Of a DNA stretch of 64,000 nucleotides, positions 1 to 10,498 are shown one piece after another. Origin of the DNA: Serilophus lunatus (Eukaryota > Chordata > Aves > Passeriformes > Eurylaimidae); NCBI GenBank assembly GCA_013399895.1, contig VXBA01003784.1, positions 357,715 to 421,714 on the forward strand, in the 5' to 3' direction. How positions within the stretch are numbered: the first letter of the stretch is position 1; each line of letters begins with the position of its first letter. Made by a program: the position numbers and the translations under genes. Under the pieces are notes generated by a model that was not told the origin of the DNA, made no database searches, and saw only the letters and a list, made by a program, of their open reading frames with translations.

Positions 1-59
1 TAGCTTTAATGAAAAAACAACATTCTCTGTTCCTTCGAAATAAGGTTTTCTCTTTAACA

Positions 60-87
60 TAAATAAATAAATAAATAAATAATGAAT
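60..87. repeat. (AAAT)n microsatellite
   Basis: About five AAAT units followed by a broken unit. It is a simple tandem repeat with no surrounding structure. Confidence 0.9.
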
Positions 88-3000
88 AGACAAAACCATA
101 GATTTTGTAACTGCAACTTTTCTTGAGAAGGTAGCAAATAGCACTCAAATGAAAGCTTCTCTCTTTGTCTACCCTGGGTCATTTCACCAGAGAGAGACAC
201 CTTGCATAACCATGAAAGGAGACAAAACTGTCATTTAAGTCTTGAAACACAGAATAAATTTTCCCATCCATTGTTCCCTTGTATATGTGTAAATGTTACC
301 TTTAGTAGACATGATTTGATTTAGATCTTCCCCACATTGCAGCTGGTTTAATGGAATGCCATAATAGTGTCACACGGTTATTCTTGAAAAACAGCTACTA
401 AATGTTGGTGTTACTTATTGTAGCAATATTTATGTGAGAATGCTGCAAATACTTGGGAAAAGGTTTAAAAGGTTGAAAGGCGAGTATAGCCATAAATTAT
501 GAGTAATGCTGCAGTTGAGAAGTGACATAAAGTTCAATGGCCTCAGCTGTCGACACTGTGTGTTCATTGTTTTGGACACTCATGTGACTGCATCTCAGCC
601 AGGCAAGGGCTGGTTCTCTGCCTTGCTGGATGAGATTTCAATGCAGGATTGTGGAGGTTTTTTAAAGTGATCCCCTAATGTCTATTGTGTAACTTTCTCA
701 TCTCTGATACAAGAATCTGCCTAAAAGCCAACCTTAGTATTCTGAGTGACTGAAACAGATGATGGAGTTCACATTAATGCTGGCTTACAAGATTAATTCA
801 CATTTTATTTCTTTATAACACTGAGCAAAGAAAGAGAAGACAAAAATACAGTGCTAGCCAGTAAGGCAGATTTGTTTGTTTGAAGGTTATTTACAGGAAG
901 TTTGAACTGCTTTTTGGGAGCCTTCCACTCAACAAAGTGCAGAAAAACCCAGAGCCAATGCCAACCCAAAGGGTCACACTAACATTGACACAGTGGGATT
1001 TCCCTACCAGGCAGAGAACATCTGGGGCAGCTCTTGCCCCAGGACAAGGAGGGAAGGAAGAAGGGACAAGAAGCCTGGGGGAAGATCTGCACAGCTGTGC
1101 TGGCTGCTGCTGTTCCCCACTGTGGCCATCACTACTTGATCTGATGCTCAGCAGCAGCCTGCTGGCTTGTCTCAGGCTGCAACACAGGCAAAGCAAGCAG
1201 CGAAGCCAGGATAACCTTGCAGCTCACAACAGCCTGGAGCATCTTTTGCCTGCATCTAGACTAGTGCATGGGAAGCCTGGAAGAGATAAGGTCCTGAACT
1301 GCAAGATCACTCCAAACTGTCCTCAGACACACTGTGCCATCCTCCTGACACTCTCTTTAGGCAGTGGAGAGTTTTACAGTTTAGGTAGATTAGATTGGCC
1401 CATTTATAAAGTTCATTTTGAAATGGAAGTGTCAGTTCTCCAAGTGTTGTGGCATGCAGAGGGGCCCTCAATCTCCCCTCAAAACTTTTGAACATGATCT
1501 GGAGAGTGCAGGGAAGAGATAATTGTACCCAAACCTGAGGATTTCCTTTTTAGGTGAGGAAGGGTTCATATGCTAAACTGTGGCCAAATCTCAGAGACTG
1601 TCATTAGGTGTGATTAGAGTCCAGTCTATAAAGTCCTTAACAACCATGCATGCAGTTCTCTGTACCATACTGTGTCCTCCATGCTGCTTGCTCCCTTATC
1701 TCTCCTTCACACTGTTCCTGTCTGTGCCAGACCCTGATCAGTTCCAGACAGATTTAAGATACTGTGATGTGAATACTGCTGGCCCTGCAATTACGAAATG
1801 ATGTCCAGAAATGTCCACATCTTTGAGACAGCTCCACTTTTTCTTCAGTTTTACTGCTGTGCTTTAGTTAGGCTTTCAAATCTCTGTGAACAATAGTACC
1901 AGCAGGATGTTCATGAAACTTTTGTGCAGTTCCCTTGTGCCAGGACCACACTGGAGATGTCCCAACAGTTGTCAAGTCCCTGATAGTCTGTCCATTGACA
2001 AAACCTCAGAAATTGTCCCTGAGCAAGGAGAATCCTTTTCTCCGCCTCCCTTTTTCTGTAGGAGCTCCTTCTGTTCAGTGGCAGAGGTGCAAATAACCCT
2101 GGCATCTAGGAATCACTCCACCACTGTAGAAGACTCCCCAGCTTGGCAACTTTTCAAGGAATAAGCGCACTTTGCAGACAGTGCACTTTGATGCTCAGGG
2201 CTTAGAGCTTCCATCTGTGCTGTGTCCTTTCACAGTATAGAGTATGTTATGCAAGCGCACGTGGCTACAGGTACATGCGTTTGCACAGTGTTTGTGAAAC
2301 ATCTCCTATTCTGCATTTATAAAAAGTCCATAATGGATGTTGCTTTTTTTTCTCTGATTTGAATATTTGGTTAATAAATGGGACAGCCTGTAGCAATGTT
2401 CTCTTCTGCCAAGACAAGGGGAATGGGGAAGTTGTAAAGATATGCATTTAGCAAAGTTGGAAAATGTCATTAGCACATAAAATCTAAAGTCATCATAAGC
2501 ACATAAAAACTATGGTAAGTGAACAAGTAAAATCTCAGTGAGCCTGTAATCACATAAAACGTATAATAAATTGCAGTTGTGTAGTAAAAGCTGATTAAAA
2601 ATTGATTAAAACAGTTCAAACTATGTAGGCCTCACCTTAATGCATCACATGGTGTTTACCCTGATTGGCAAGGAGCCCTTTGTTTCCTTGCCTCTCTATA
2701 AACACCCACAATGATGGGGGCAGACTAGTCCTGCTTACCTGTACCAGACTTGCAAATCAATAACTTACAGAGTGAAGAGACAATACCAAGTAAAAATACT
2801 CTTGAACCTAGCAAATATGCAGGGCATATCATCTAAAGAACAGATATGTCACTAGCCATATTAGACATCTGCCGATAGCACTATTGTTCTTTCAGTGCCT
2901 GCTCCTCAAAGACTGTTAGTGCATGTAACCCAACATTTTTTCTGACAGCAGAGAGGCACCTGAAATACAGCTAATCAGTAATTTAAGGATCTCAAATATG

Positions 3001-5893
3001 AAAACGAATGCCAATACCTTGCTTCATCCATTTCTTCAGCCAGCTTTTGTGGGGAAAGATTCCAAGCGAACTCTGTACACCGGGCAGTGCCACAAAGAAC
3101 CCTTTCTTCATTTGCAGATTCTGGGGCTCTTATTCCAGTTTTGTGTGATGATATGAATTAATATAACCTCATTATTTTTTCTGTCTCCAGCAAGGAGCAG
3201 CAGCCACAGTATTTCATCGTGTCAGTCCAAGTCTGGCGTAAATTAATCACCTATGTCCAGCAGCTGTCTGTATCTTCGGAAATGCTTCCCAAGTGAAAAT
3301 CACTGGATGCTCCATAAATGCTGCTTCACTGTGTCAACATCTCACTCTTTACAAAGAAACATCTCACACAAGATTTCCATGGTCTGTCCTGCAAAGACCA
3401 TGGACAGCAGTAAAAGAAGTTCACAAAGTTCAGCATACGCACTGACTTCTGACAGAGACGCTTGGAGCAGCCTTGCCGGGTGCCTCCACACCAAACACCT
3501 TCAGCAATGAGCAATGTTAGCAGCTGCTCAGCTGCACAAAAAAATAGATCCATCTTCAGGAACCACCCTAAGTTCCAGTTAGAAACATGCTGAAAAGCAT
3601 CATCTGATTTGTGATGGTGGCCCCATGAGATGTGGTGCCACATACCCTGGTGACCAGTAATAGTCTATTTAGCTTTTCATTTCTGATAGCTTTGTTTGCA
3701 GGTAGTCTCAAGAGAAAAAAAAATCACCAAATATACTGTTTATTGCAGGTTTTTTTATTCTGTCCTTACTGCAAAGAAGATGATATTCAGACAGTGAAGG
3801 GAACATGAAATCTTTCCTGAAAGAAATGCACAGTATCAGTGTCTTTTCAAAAGGTGGTTAACTTAATAATGTCTCAGTAAGGGGATTTTCAGAAAGTCCC
3901 TTCAGCATTTGTAACACAGAATACAATTTGAAGGCCAACTTTCAAATGGAAGTCCCAAAAAACCTCTGATTAAAAAAATTAATTGAAAATTCCGAGTCAC
4001 TAGTGTGATATCTTTCTGTTAAGGAAACTGGTTCAATGCACCTTGTCTAGTAGGTGTAAAGGCAAGGGAAGAAAGCAAGGTGAGGCAAGAATAGGCAAGG
4101 CAAGGAAAAATGTTTTAGGATTTACTCTGTTGCTCACTAAGAATCTTTCTAACTTTTAATCTTTAACTTAAACTTGGCTTTAAAAAGACTATGTAATCAA
4201 TTTATTTCTGAGTTTTAAGCCATGTAGAAAATTATCAAATATATTGATTTTAAAAGAAAATGCTTATGATTCAGTTGCATAAGGGTGAAAGAGAAAAATC
4301 CAAATGTCAAGCTGAGTCGAAGAAGGATCAAGAAGATTTGAAGCTGTGGGAGTTTTTCTTCAAAGTTACAATCTCTTAGACAGACAATTAAACGAATATC
4401 TGTCTGAAAGTGGTGGTTTCAGATGGTTTTGGAGACTCGCAAAGAAATACCATTAGTAGCTGGCAAACTATAAAACCACCATTAAAAATAACCTTGAAGT
4501 TGATACAATTTTCATAGAAGTTCTATACTAAAAAATATGTTAAATGTGCTACAGAGCTGGCCAGAAAAATCATCTATTCCTTATCGTCTGCTTTGTTGGA
4601 TGTCTATAGGATAACAGCATGTGCTGCCTCAGTGAAAGTTAAAGAATGATGTCCATAGGGCAAACAGTTATCTATAAACTCATTTCTTCCAAACCTTTAG
4701 GGAGACAAAATCCTTTTGATTTTATTGAGTGTACATTTCTGTCTAATCTCCTGACAGCCTCTCCTTAGCATTACCAGTGGCTGCAGAATTGACCTCAGGC
4801 TTGAGATGAGCTCTTCCTTTGTGGTGCACCACAACTCCTGAAAACAAGATCTCATGGCACTTTCTGAGTGAAATAGGCATCAGTGCACATCAGTGCAGCA
4901 TTAGAGCACCTTCAAGCCACATGGGATCCAAAGATTGGATTTTAGTGCAAATCATAGTTTAACTTCTTACTCTATAAATGCATATTCTTTCCTTTTTGTC
5001 ATCATCACACACTTCATAACTGATTGGAGGTTCGGATAGGGGTGTTTGGGGGTTTGCCTTGAAAAAGTAATATATAGACTCTGCTTCAGCAAGGTATCTG
5101 AGTTTATTCTTAATTTTATTTTCAGACCATTCTTCAAGGAGCATCTCTACAACTTAACATCTATGATGTCATTAAGAAACACACTGGGGACAAGATTCAC
5201 TGTCAGTTAGGAAAATCACAGACTTGTTAGTCAGAGCAAAAAATTAGGAGTATTGAAAGAGATGTTCTTTCTCTCCAGCTTTAATTTTCTAAGTATACCT
5301 AGAATACAAAGACAATCCATGGTAAGAAGTAAACATCTCTGGAAATGAATTCATGCCACCTACCTTAGACAGCCATCTGCAGTGAAATAGTCAAGAGCTT
5401 CAGAATCACACTATTTTGTCTTTGGTAACACAGAAATATACAGATCTGAAGAAAACAAATTCTTATGATCACTCTCTCCTATTCTGGTTTCTTTCCTCCT
5501 CAATTTGTCCATTAGTTTGAAGATATTTTCTTCTTCTAGTGGGCTACAAACCAGTTCCTCTCTGCTCCTGCTCATGACATCTTTCAGACCATGGTGTCTT
5601 CTTGACTGGTAGGCAGATGGCACATGCTTGGTCAGTCTTTCAGCTGTGTTTCCCCAACATCCTCTGAGAAACCCTTTCTTATATCCTGTATACCCCTTAA
5701 TTGTGTGACCTTCTGATAACCATTTGATTTTCTCCCTTCCTGGACTAGATAGGAAAATGAGGATTGCTCCAGGCCAGATCCATCTTTTTGCCCCGGTGAA
5801 CCTTATTTGAATGTACCATCAGCAGAAGACAACAAGTTCCTATCATTAGCTTGTCTCAAGTGGGAAGAGCCTTTCCCAGCCTTTCCTCAGTTT
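88..5893. other. AT-rich non-coding stretch, no gene recognised
   Basis: I see no coding exon or retroelement that I can name here. Open frames are short, overlap on both strands (for example 880-1491 plus and 891-1196 minus) and resemble no family I know. Two small local repeats are visible. One is an imperfect 20-bp direct repeat around the core AGCACATAAAA at 2467-2486 and 2493-2512, with a partial third copy near 2550. The other is a GGCAA-rich stretch at about 4060-4108. A good donor-like CAG/GTAAGC lies on the minus strand near 2736-2744, but I found no matching exon. Confidence 0.7.
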
Positions 5894-5898
5894 CTTCC

Positions 5899-6979
5899 TG
5901 TAGCCGTTTGAAAAGGGCTTTGGAGGGGGAAAAAGGAGTGTAAGAAAACCCACTTACCTGTTTAGTAAAATTCCATTTCCCTTAAAAGAAGCTGGGACGG
6001 GGGGGGAAAGCTGAGATTGGGGCTAGAGTCAGGACGGGGTGGCGGCAGCGGCGGTTTCTCGTTTCCCCCTCAGGNNNNNNNNNNNNNNNNNNNNNNNNNN
6101 NNNNNNNNNNNNNNNNNNNNNNNNNNNNNNNNNNNNNNNNNNNNNNNNNNNNNNNNNNNNNNNNNNNNNNNNNNNNNNNNNNNNNNNNNNNNNNNNNNNN
6201 NNNNNNNNNNNNNNNNNNNNNNNNNNNNNNNNNNNNNNNNNNNNNNNNNNNNNNNNNNNNNNNNNNNNNNNNNNNNNNNNNNNNNNNNNNNNNNNNNNNN
6301 NNNNNNNNNNNNNNNNNNNNNNNNNNNNNNNNNNNNNNNNNNNNNNNNNNNNNNNNNNNNNNNNNNNNNNNNNNNNNNNNNNNNNNNNNNNNNNNNNNNN
6401 NNNNNNNNNNNNNNNNNNNNNNNNNNNNNNNNNNNNNNNNNNNNNNNNNNNNNNNNNNNNNNNNNNNNNNNNNNNNNNNNNNNNNNNNNNNNNNNNNNNN
6501 NNNNTCTTCGGCTGCTCCGAGGGGAACCACAGCTCCTGTCTTTCGTGCTTGCAGGCCCCCACAGCGTGGTTTCCATCCATCTCTCTTGACAAGCAAGTAA
6601 CCCTCGGGGAGGTGGTGGGAGGGAGTTGTTTTCATTTCTTTTTGTATTTTTCAGAGAGCCTGAAGGGCCGGGAAGTGCTTCCAAGGAGAGAGGGAAGGGA
6701 GAGAGACCACTTTTCCTACCTTTCTCCACTGCTTTTTCACCTAGCCATCCAGCTGAAAACGCAGTTCCCTTTGTCCTTTTTTCCCTTTTGTGTTTTTTTT
6801 TTTCCCCCTGCATGTCGGGTGTTCCTCTGTGTAATTCTGGAGTCCCTGTGGGTTATCCCTCCTTCCCTAATTTAAACCCCCTGTAATAAACTGTTCACCT
6901 GCTGCAAACCCTATTCAGTTTTCCGTCATCTTTATTGAACCTGACCCCTAGATGATAAAAGTGGTCCTAAACCACCACA
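5899..6979 (+). mobile_element. Probable solo LTR-like element interrupted by an assembly gap
   Basis: Directly visible: the segment begins TGTAGCCGTTTG and ends CCTAAACCACCACA. It is flanked on both sides by CTTCC (5894-5898 and 6980-6984), which fits a 5-bp target-site duplication. The two ends are imperfect inverted repeats, about 8 of 11 positions matching when one end is reverse-complemented. An AATAAA signal at 6886-6891 lies about 90 bp before the right end, as expected for the R-U5 part of a plus-oriented LTR. TG...CA ends and a 4-6-bp duplication are family hallmarks of LTR retroelements. The middle is 430 N, and no retroviral gene is visible. The composition is unusually GC-rich beside the gap. 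On the minus strand there is also AATAAA (in TTCAATAAAG near 6930) and a perfect donor-like CAGGTAAGT, so the orientation is uncertain. The alternative is a CpG-rich promoter fragment. Confidence 0.5.
6075..6504. other. Assembly gap (430 N)
   Basis: A run of unknown bases. The flanks are GC-rich (GGCGGCAGCGGCGG on the left, CGGCTGCTCCGAGG on the right) with an eight-G run at 5999-6006, so the missing sequence is probably GC-rich and hard to read. Open frames crossing the Ns have no meaning. Confidence 0.99.
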
Positions 6980-6984
6980 CTTCC

Positions 6985-9780
6985 CAAGTAAAAGTAAGAA
7001 ACACCAGATAATTCATCTGACTTCCGTATTCAAAGTAGATTAATATGGAGAATGCCCAGTGTTAAGTTCTCCACAGTCAGTCAAGACGCCCAGTCAAGAG
7101 CGCCCAGCAGCACATAGCACTCTGAGGCTTCATAGAATCGGCTAAACTCAGGCTCTCTTTTTTATTCTTTTCTAAGATGTGCATTTGTGCTTTTATTGTC
7201 AATTATTGAAACGGAAACATTTTTATGATGTCATTGTTGCTTGAAAACCCCAGTTGCATAAGTCGTGTAGAGATACAGAAGCAGTTGTGAAAGGGTAATA
7301 GTAAATTTGGAAGAAAAGGGAAAAATAAAGATGTTTAAAGAAAAGTAATTGGTACTGGACTGTGTCAGATGTCTTTCTAAAAGATTTCAGATGTAACAAT
7401 CAAGGCCAAGATAAGCATGTAAGACAGAAATGTTGGTGTACCTTGAACAACTGAAGAGACCACTTACACAGATTTCTCTCTTGGAGTCCCAAGTTGAATT
7501 CAGTCTGCAAATGAGATATGCATGAGATATGCCTAGATTTAATGGCATGTGAAGGCCTCCAGCGCATGTGAGTTCAGGTTTCTCCATGTAATGTAAGATC
7601 AATAAAGGCTCTCAAGCTCCTAAAATACTATTCTCCATCTATCTGGAGTACCATGTTTGCAAAGAGGACACTATGAACTAATTGAACTTAGACAATCTCC
7701 AGTGAGCTCACGATGCATTTGTGCGGCTTTCCCGCCTTCTTCCCATGCTTCTACAGCAAGACCTAGCAAGACGAAACAAGAAGCACGTTCCTCTGTTAAG
7801 CCTCTCACTTTGCACTAATACAAACAGCAGTTCCCCATGGGACCGTGTTATCCCATTCTGTCATTGCCGTGTTGATGCCGTTTTCTTGCATGATGGCTCT
7901 TTGCCAAAGGAGCAGAACTGCCTGCTGTGCTGGCTACTGCCAGTGCAATAGCCACATATGCAAGCAAAAATCATCCTCTTCCCTTCCTGTCTTTGTATCC
8001 CATCAGTATCAGTGGTACGTGAGGGCAGATAGTCTTCCAAACTTTTCACTGTGATTCTAAGAGTCGTAGCTACACAACAGCAGGCAGTTTCCAAGTGGTA
8101 TTCCTGGGTAAGAGATGTCAGTCTTTCCATATCTGTGGCTGAAATGCTGTGGAGAAACAAGGCAGTAGCTGTTGCTCCAAACCAAATCCCCTCAGCTGCA
8201 ATTATCTTACTCTGCCTAAAAATAAAATGAACACGTTCAGAGTCTTAGACCATTTGCTGTTGTTTGAGCTTCATTATGCTGCTATCTTCAATGATGATTG
8301 GCTATTCTTCCCCAATATAGGTGACGCACTGAGGTCAGTTATCTCGGTAAGAAAAGATTCAATATAAAATCTCTGCCTTTGGCTTTTCGGAGCACTTGCC
8401 CTTTCACTCACAAAGCTTGTTTATGGTGCAAACGATTTATGGAAGTCTGACAGCAGTTCAACAAGGTGAAAAGCAAAAGGCAGAAGAACTCCACGTTTTT
8501 GCCATGTCATAAACATGATAGAACAACAAAAACAATTCCATTTTCTCCTTTCTCCTTTCAGTAGTGATAAAGTCAGATCTCTGAGGAGGTATTACTTTGA
8601 AAATAACACTTAAATATGTGCCTTTGAGGCTTTTTACCCATTGTTTTCCCTTTAAAATTAAGTCTAAAAATACTTTGGGGATTCAGTAGTATCTATAATT
8701 CTGTCTCTAGATTTCTGCCTCTCTGAGATTTGCTTCTTTGTGTTTTTTAGTCCAAGAACATTTCTGGTGCAAACAAGTGCAATTCTCTCACCTTCTATGA
8801 AGCTGCAGCTATACAACCTGACACGCAAACCAGACGTTTTGAGAATATATCCCTTGCAATTACCTCCTTACTTCCATTCCTGCAGCTCAGTGCCAGGGTC
8901 TCTTCTCCTCTGCTCCCCACAGTGATCCTCTTCACTGGAGCAAGGAGCAGAACAGAAGGTGAGCCATGACACCTTGCCTCAGCCCTTGGGCCCCTCACCT
9001 CCCCCACGGTTTCATGTTGACTGGTACTGTCATGTGACTGACATGATGGTGTCCCATGTGGGCGGAAAAAGGCATCTCAGCAGTCCCAAATAAGATTTCT
9101 GCAAGTCTGCTTCTTCAGCAGAACCAGCTGAAGAGAAGAAGCTGCAGCAGAAGAAGCTACTACCCAGTGATTACCCAGATTACTATTTTTTACCCTTTTT
9201 CTTTCTTTTTTGCCTATAAGCCTCAGCACCAGTTTTGTGTAGTATATGCTATAGAAGGGGAAAATGGCAGTGGAAGGGGAAGAAAGTAGATTGTTTTCTG
9301 GCTGAGAGGCAGAAGCAAATCCAAGCTGGTCTTTTGGAATACTTTGGCCCAAAATGAATTTTTGTAGACATTTATGTCTGATGCCATCTAAGGGGCAGAA
9401 ACACATCTCCAGATAAGATATGGGTATGCCTCTGAGAAGTTACTGGTCTATGGCCTAGGTTTAAATTGAAAGGATGTACAACTGCACTGAAAACTCGAGA
9501 AAATCACATATGGTTGATTACACCACTGGATCCAAAGATCAGATCTGGGACTCTGCCTCACACTTAGCCTTTTAATTTGTTTCAAAACTGTAGGTGGGTA
9601 CCCACAAAACAACATTGCAACCAATGAAGTATGGTTGGTAAGCCTGGCTGTTTGGCAGCATGCCACTCTGTCAACTATGGTTCTGCTAAGGTACTCCAAA
9701 TAAAAAAAATAAAAAAAAAAATTAAAAAAGCAAACCAAGGTCTTCTTTTGCAGGAATTGTGTGTGCTGTCATAGGATTTA
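6985..9780. other. Non-coding stretch, nothing recognised
   Basis: I see no exon, RNA gene or named repeat. A small tandem duplication of about 14 bp with the core CAGTCAAGA-CGCCC occurs near 7078-7105. Overlapping open frames at 7.7-8.4 kb run on both strands and show no known domain. Confidence 0.65.
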
Positions 9781-9834
9781 CACACACCACACACACACAC
9801 ACACACAGACACACACACACACACACACACACAG
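9781..9834. repeat. (CA)n microsatellite
   Basis: About 54 bp of CA dinucleotides with two interruptions. It directly abuts the tail side of a minus-oriented CR1 fragment, so it may have grown from the short tandem repeats that end CR1 elements. The long minus-strand reading frame of Val-Cys repeats across it is an artefact. Confidence 0.95.
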
Positions 9835-9839
9835 AGAAT

Positions 9840-9922
9840 TAACAGGTTGGAAAAGACCGTAGAGATCATCAAGTCCAAGCTTTACCTGGTTTAACAACCT
9901 ATCCAACACCAATTTACTGGCA
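9840..9922 (-). mobile_element. CR1 LINE 3'-end fragment
   Basis: The stretch containing AGGTTGGAAAAGACCGTAG, AGATCATCAAGTCCAA and then CCTATCCAACACCAA matches the reverse complement of the CR1 3' end, whose forward form reads GGTTGGACTTGATGATCT...GGTCTTTTCCAACCT. Only the last ~80 bp remain, as expected from the 5' truncation typical of LINE insertions. Diverged. Confidence 0.8.
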
Positions 9923-10394
9923 ATGAAAACAGAAAACACCAGAAAGAAATGCATTTCTACATCAACTGTGCTAAGCCCTCTTCTTCCCCAGGAAAGGTTA
10001 AAGGATATATTCAAAGGTGAGAAGAAGAAGATAATGTTTTTAAGTTGAATTAAATTTATAGAGACATACACTAACTTTTTGTTTGGTTGGCTAATGATCC
10101 TAAATAGTTCTGAGGCAAGATAATATCTATAATCTCTTGACCCTCATGTTATTGTGGGCTATTCATCATAAGCCAAACGAAGACAGGTTCACACAGCACC
10201 TTAGTCTAAGGATGATCTTTTGATGTCAGTGGGTTTGGGACATTTCAGTGTGCTTGGGACGTTAGAAAGTTCCCTAGAAAATGTCTATTACAATGCAACT
10301 CTCTGAAGTTATTTGGATTAAAAGGAAACAAGGACACAAATGTGCCAGAGTGGAATAATTTGACAAATTATTCTGCTTCCTCTCCCTGCTACAG
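9923..10394. other. Non-coding stretch, nothing recognised
   Basis: No repeat or exon was recognised. The right end carries the pyrimidine-rich tract TTCTGCTTCCTCTCCCTGCT just before the AG of the exon-like segment that follows. Confidence 0.6.
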
Positions 10395-10498
10395 GTTTGC
10401 TGAATGATGTGGGCAAAATATTCAACAACACTTGGAGTTTCCCCTCCAAAATGAAGAAAGTAATACATGCCAATCTGCAGATATGGGTTTTAAGAGAG
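10395..10498 (+). other. Isolated exon-like segment (104 bp), coding or lncRNA
   Basis: Directly visible: a good 3' splice site (a pyrimidine-rich tract ending CTACAG at 10394) and a near-perfect 5' splice site (GAG then GTAAGTGAGG at 10499) enclose 104 bp. One of the three frames is open across it, containing NNTWSFPSKMKKVIHANLQ. The other two frames hit stops within the first few codons. The length is normal for a vertebrate internal exon. I do not recognise the peptide and found no partner exon or promoter in the window, so this may be a lncRNA exon, an exon of a gene extending past the window, or chance. Confidence 0.3.

Noticed and set aside
880..1491. 203-codon open frame at the left side
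   Set aside because: No recognisable domain or splice context, an opposite-strand frame overlaps it, and its start is an arbitrary ATG.
5982..6875. Long open frames across the 6.0-6.9 kb region on both strands
   Set aside because: They are kept open by 430 unknown bases, and the readable ends show no domain.
7127..7150. CATAGAATCGGCTAAACTCA as another CR1 tail
   Set aside because: Only the first nine bases fit the CR1 tail, and the following bases do not match the family.
9675..10071. Val-Cys repeat proteins on the minus strand
   Set aside because: This is translation of the (CA)n microsatellite.
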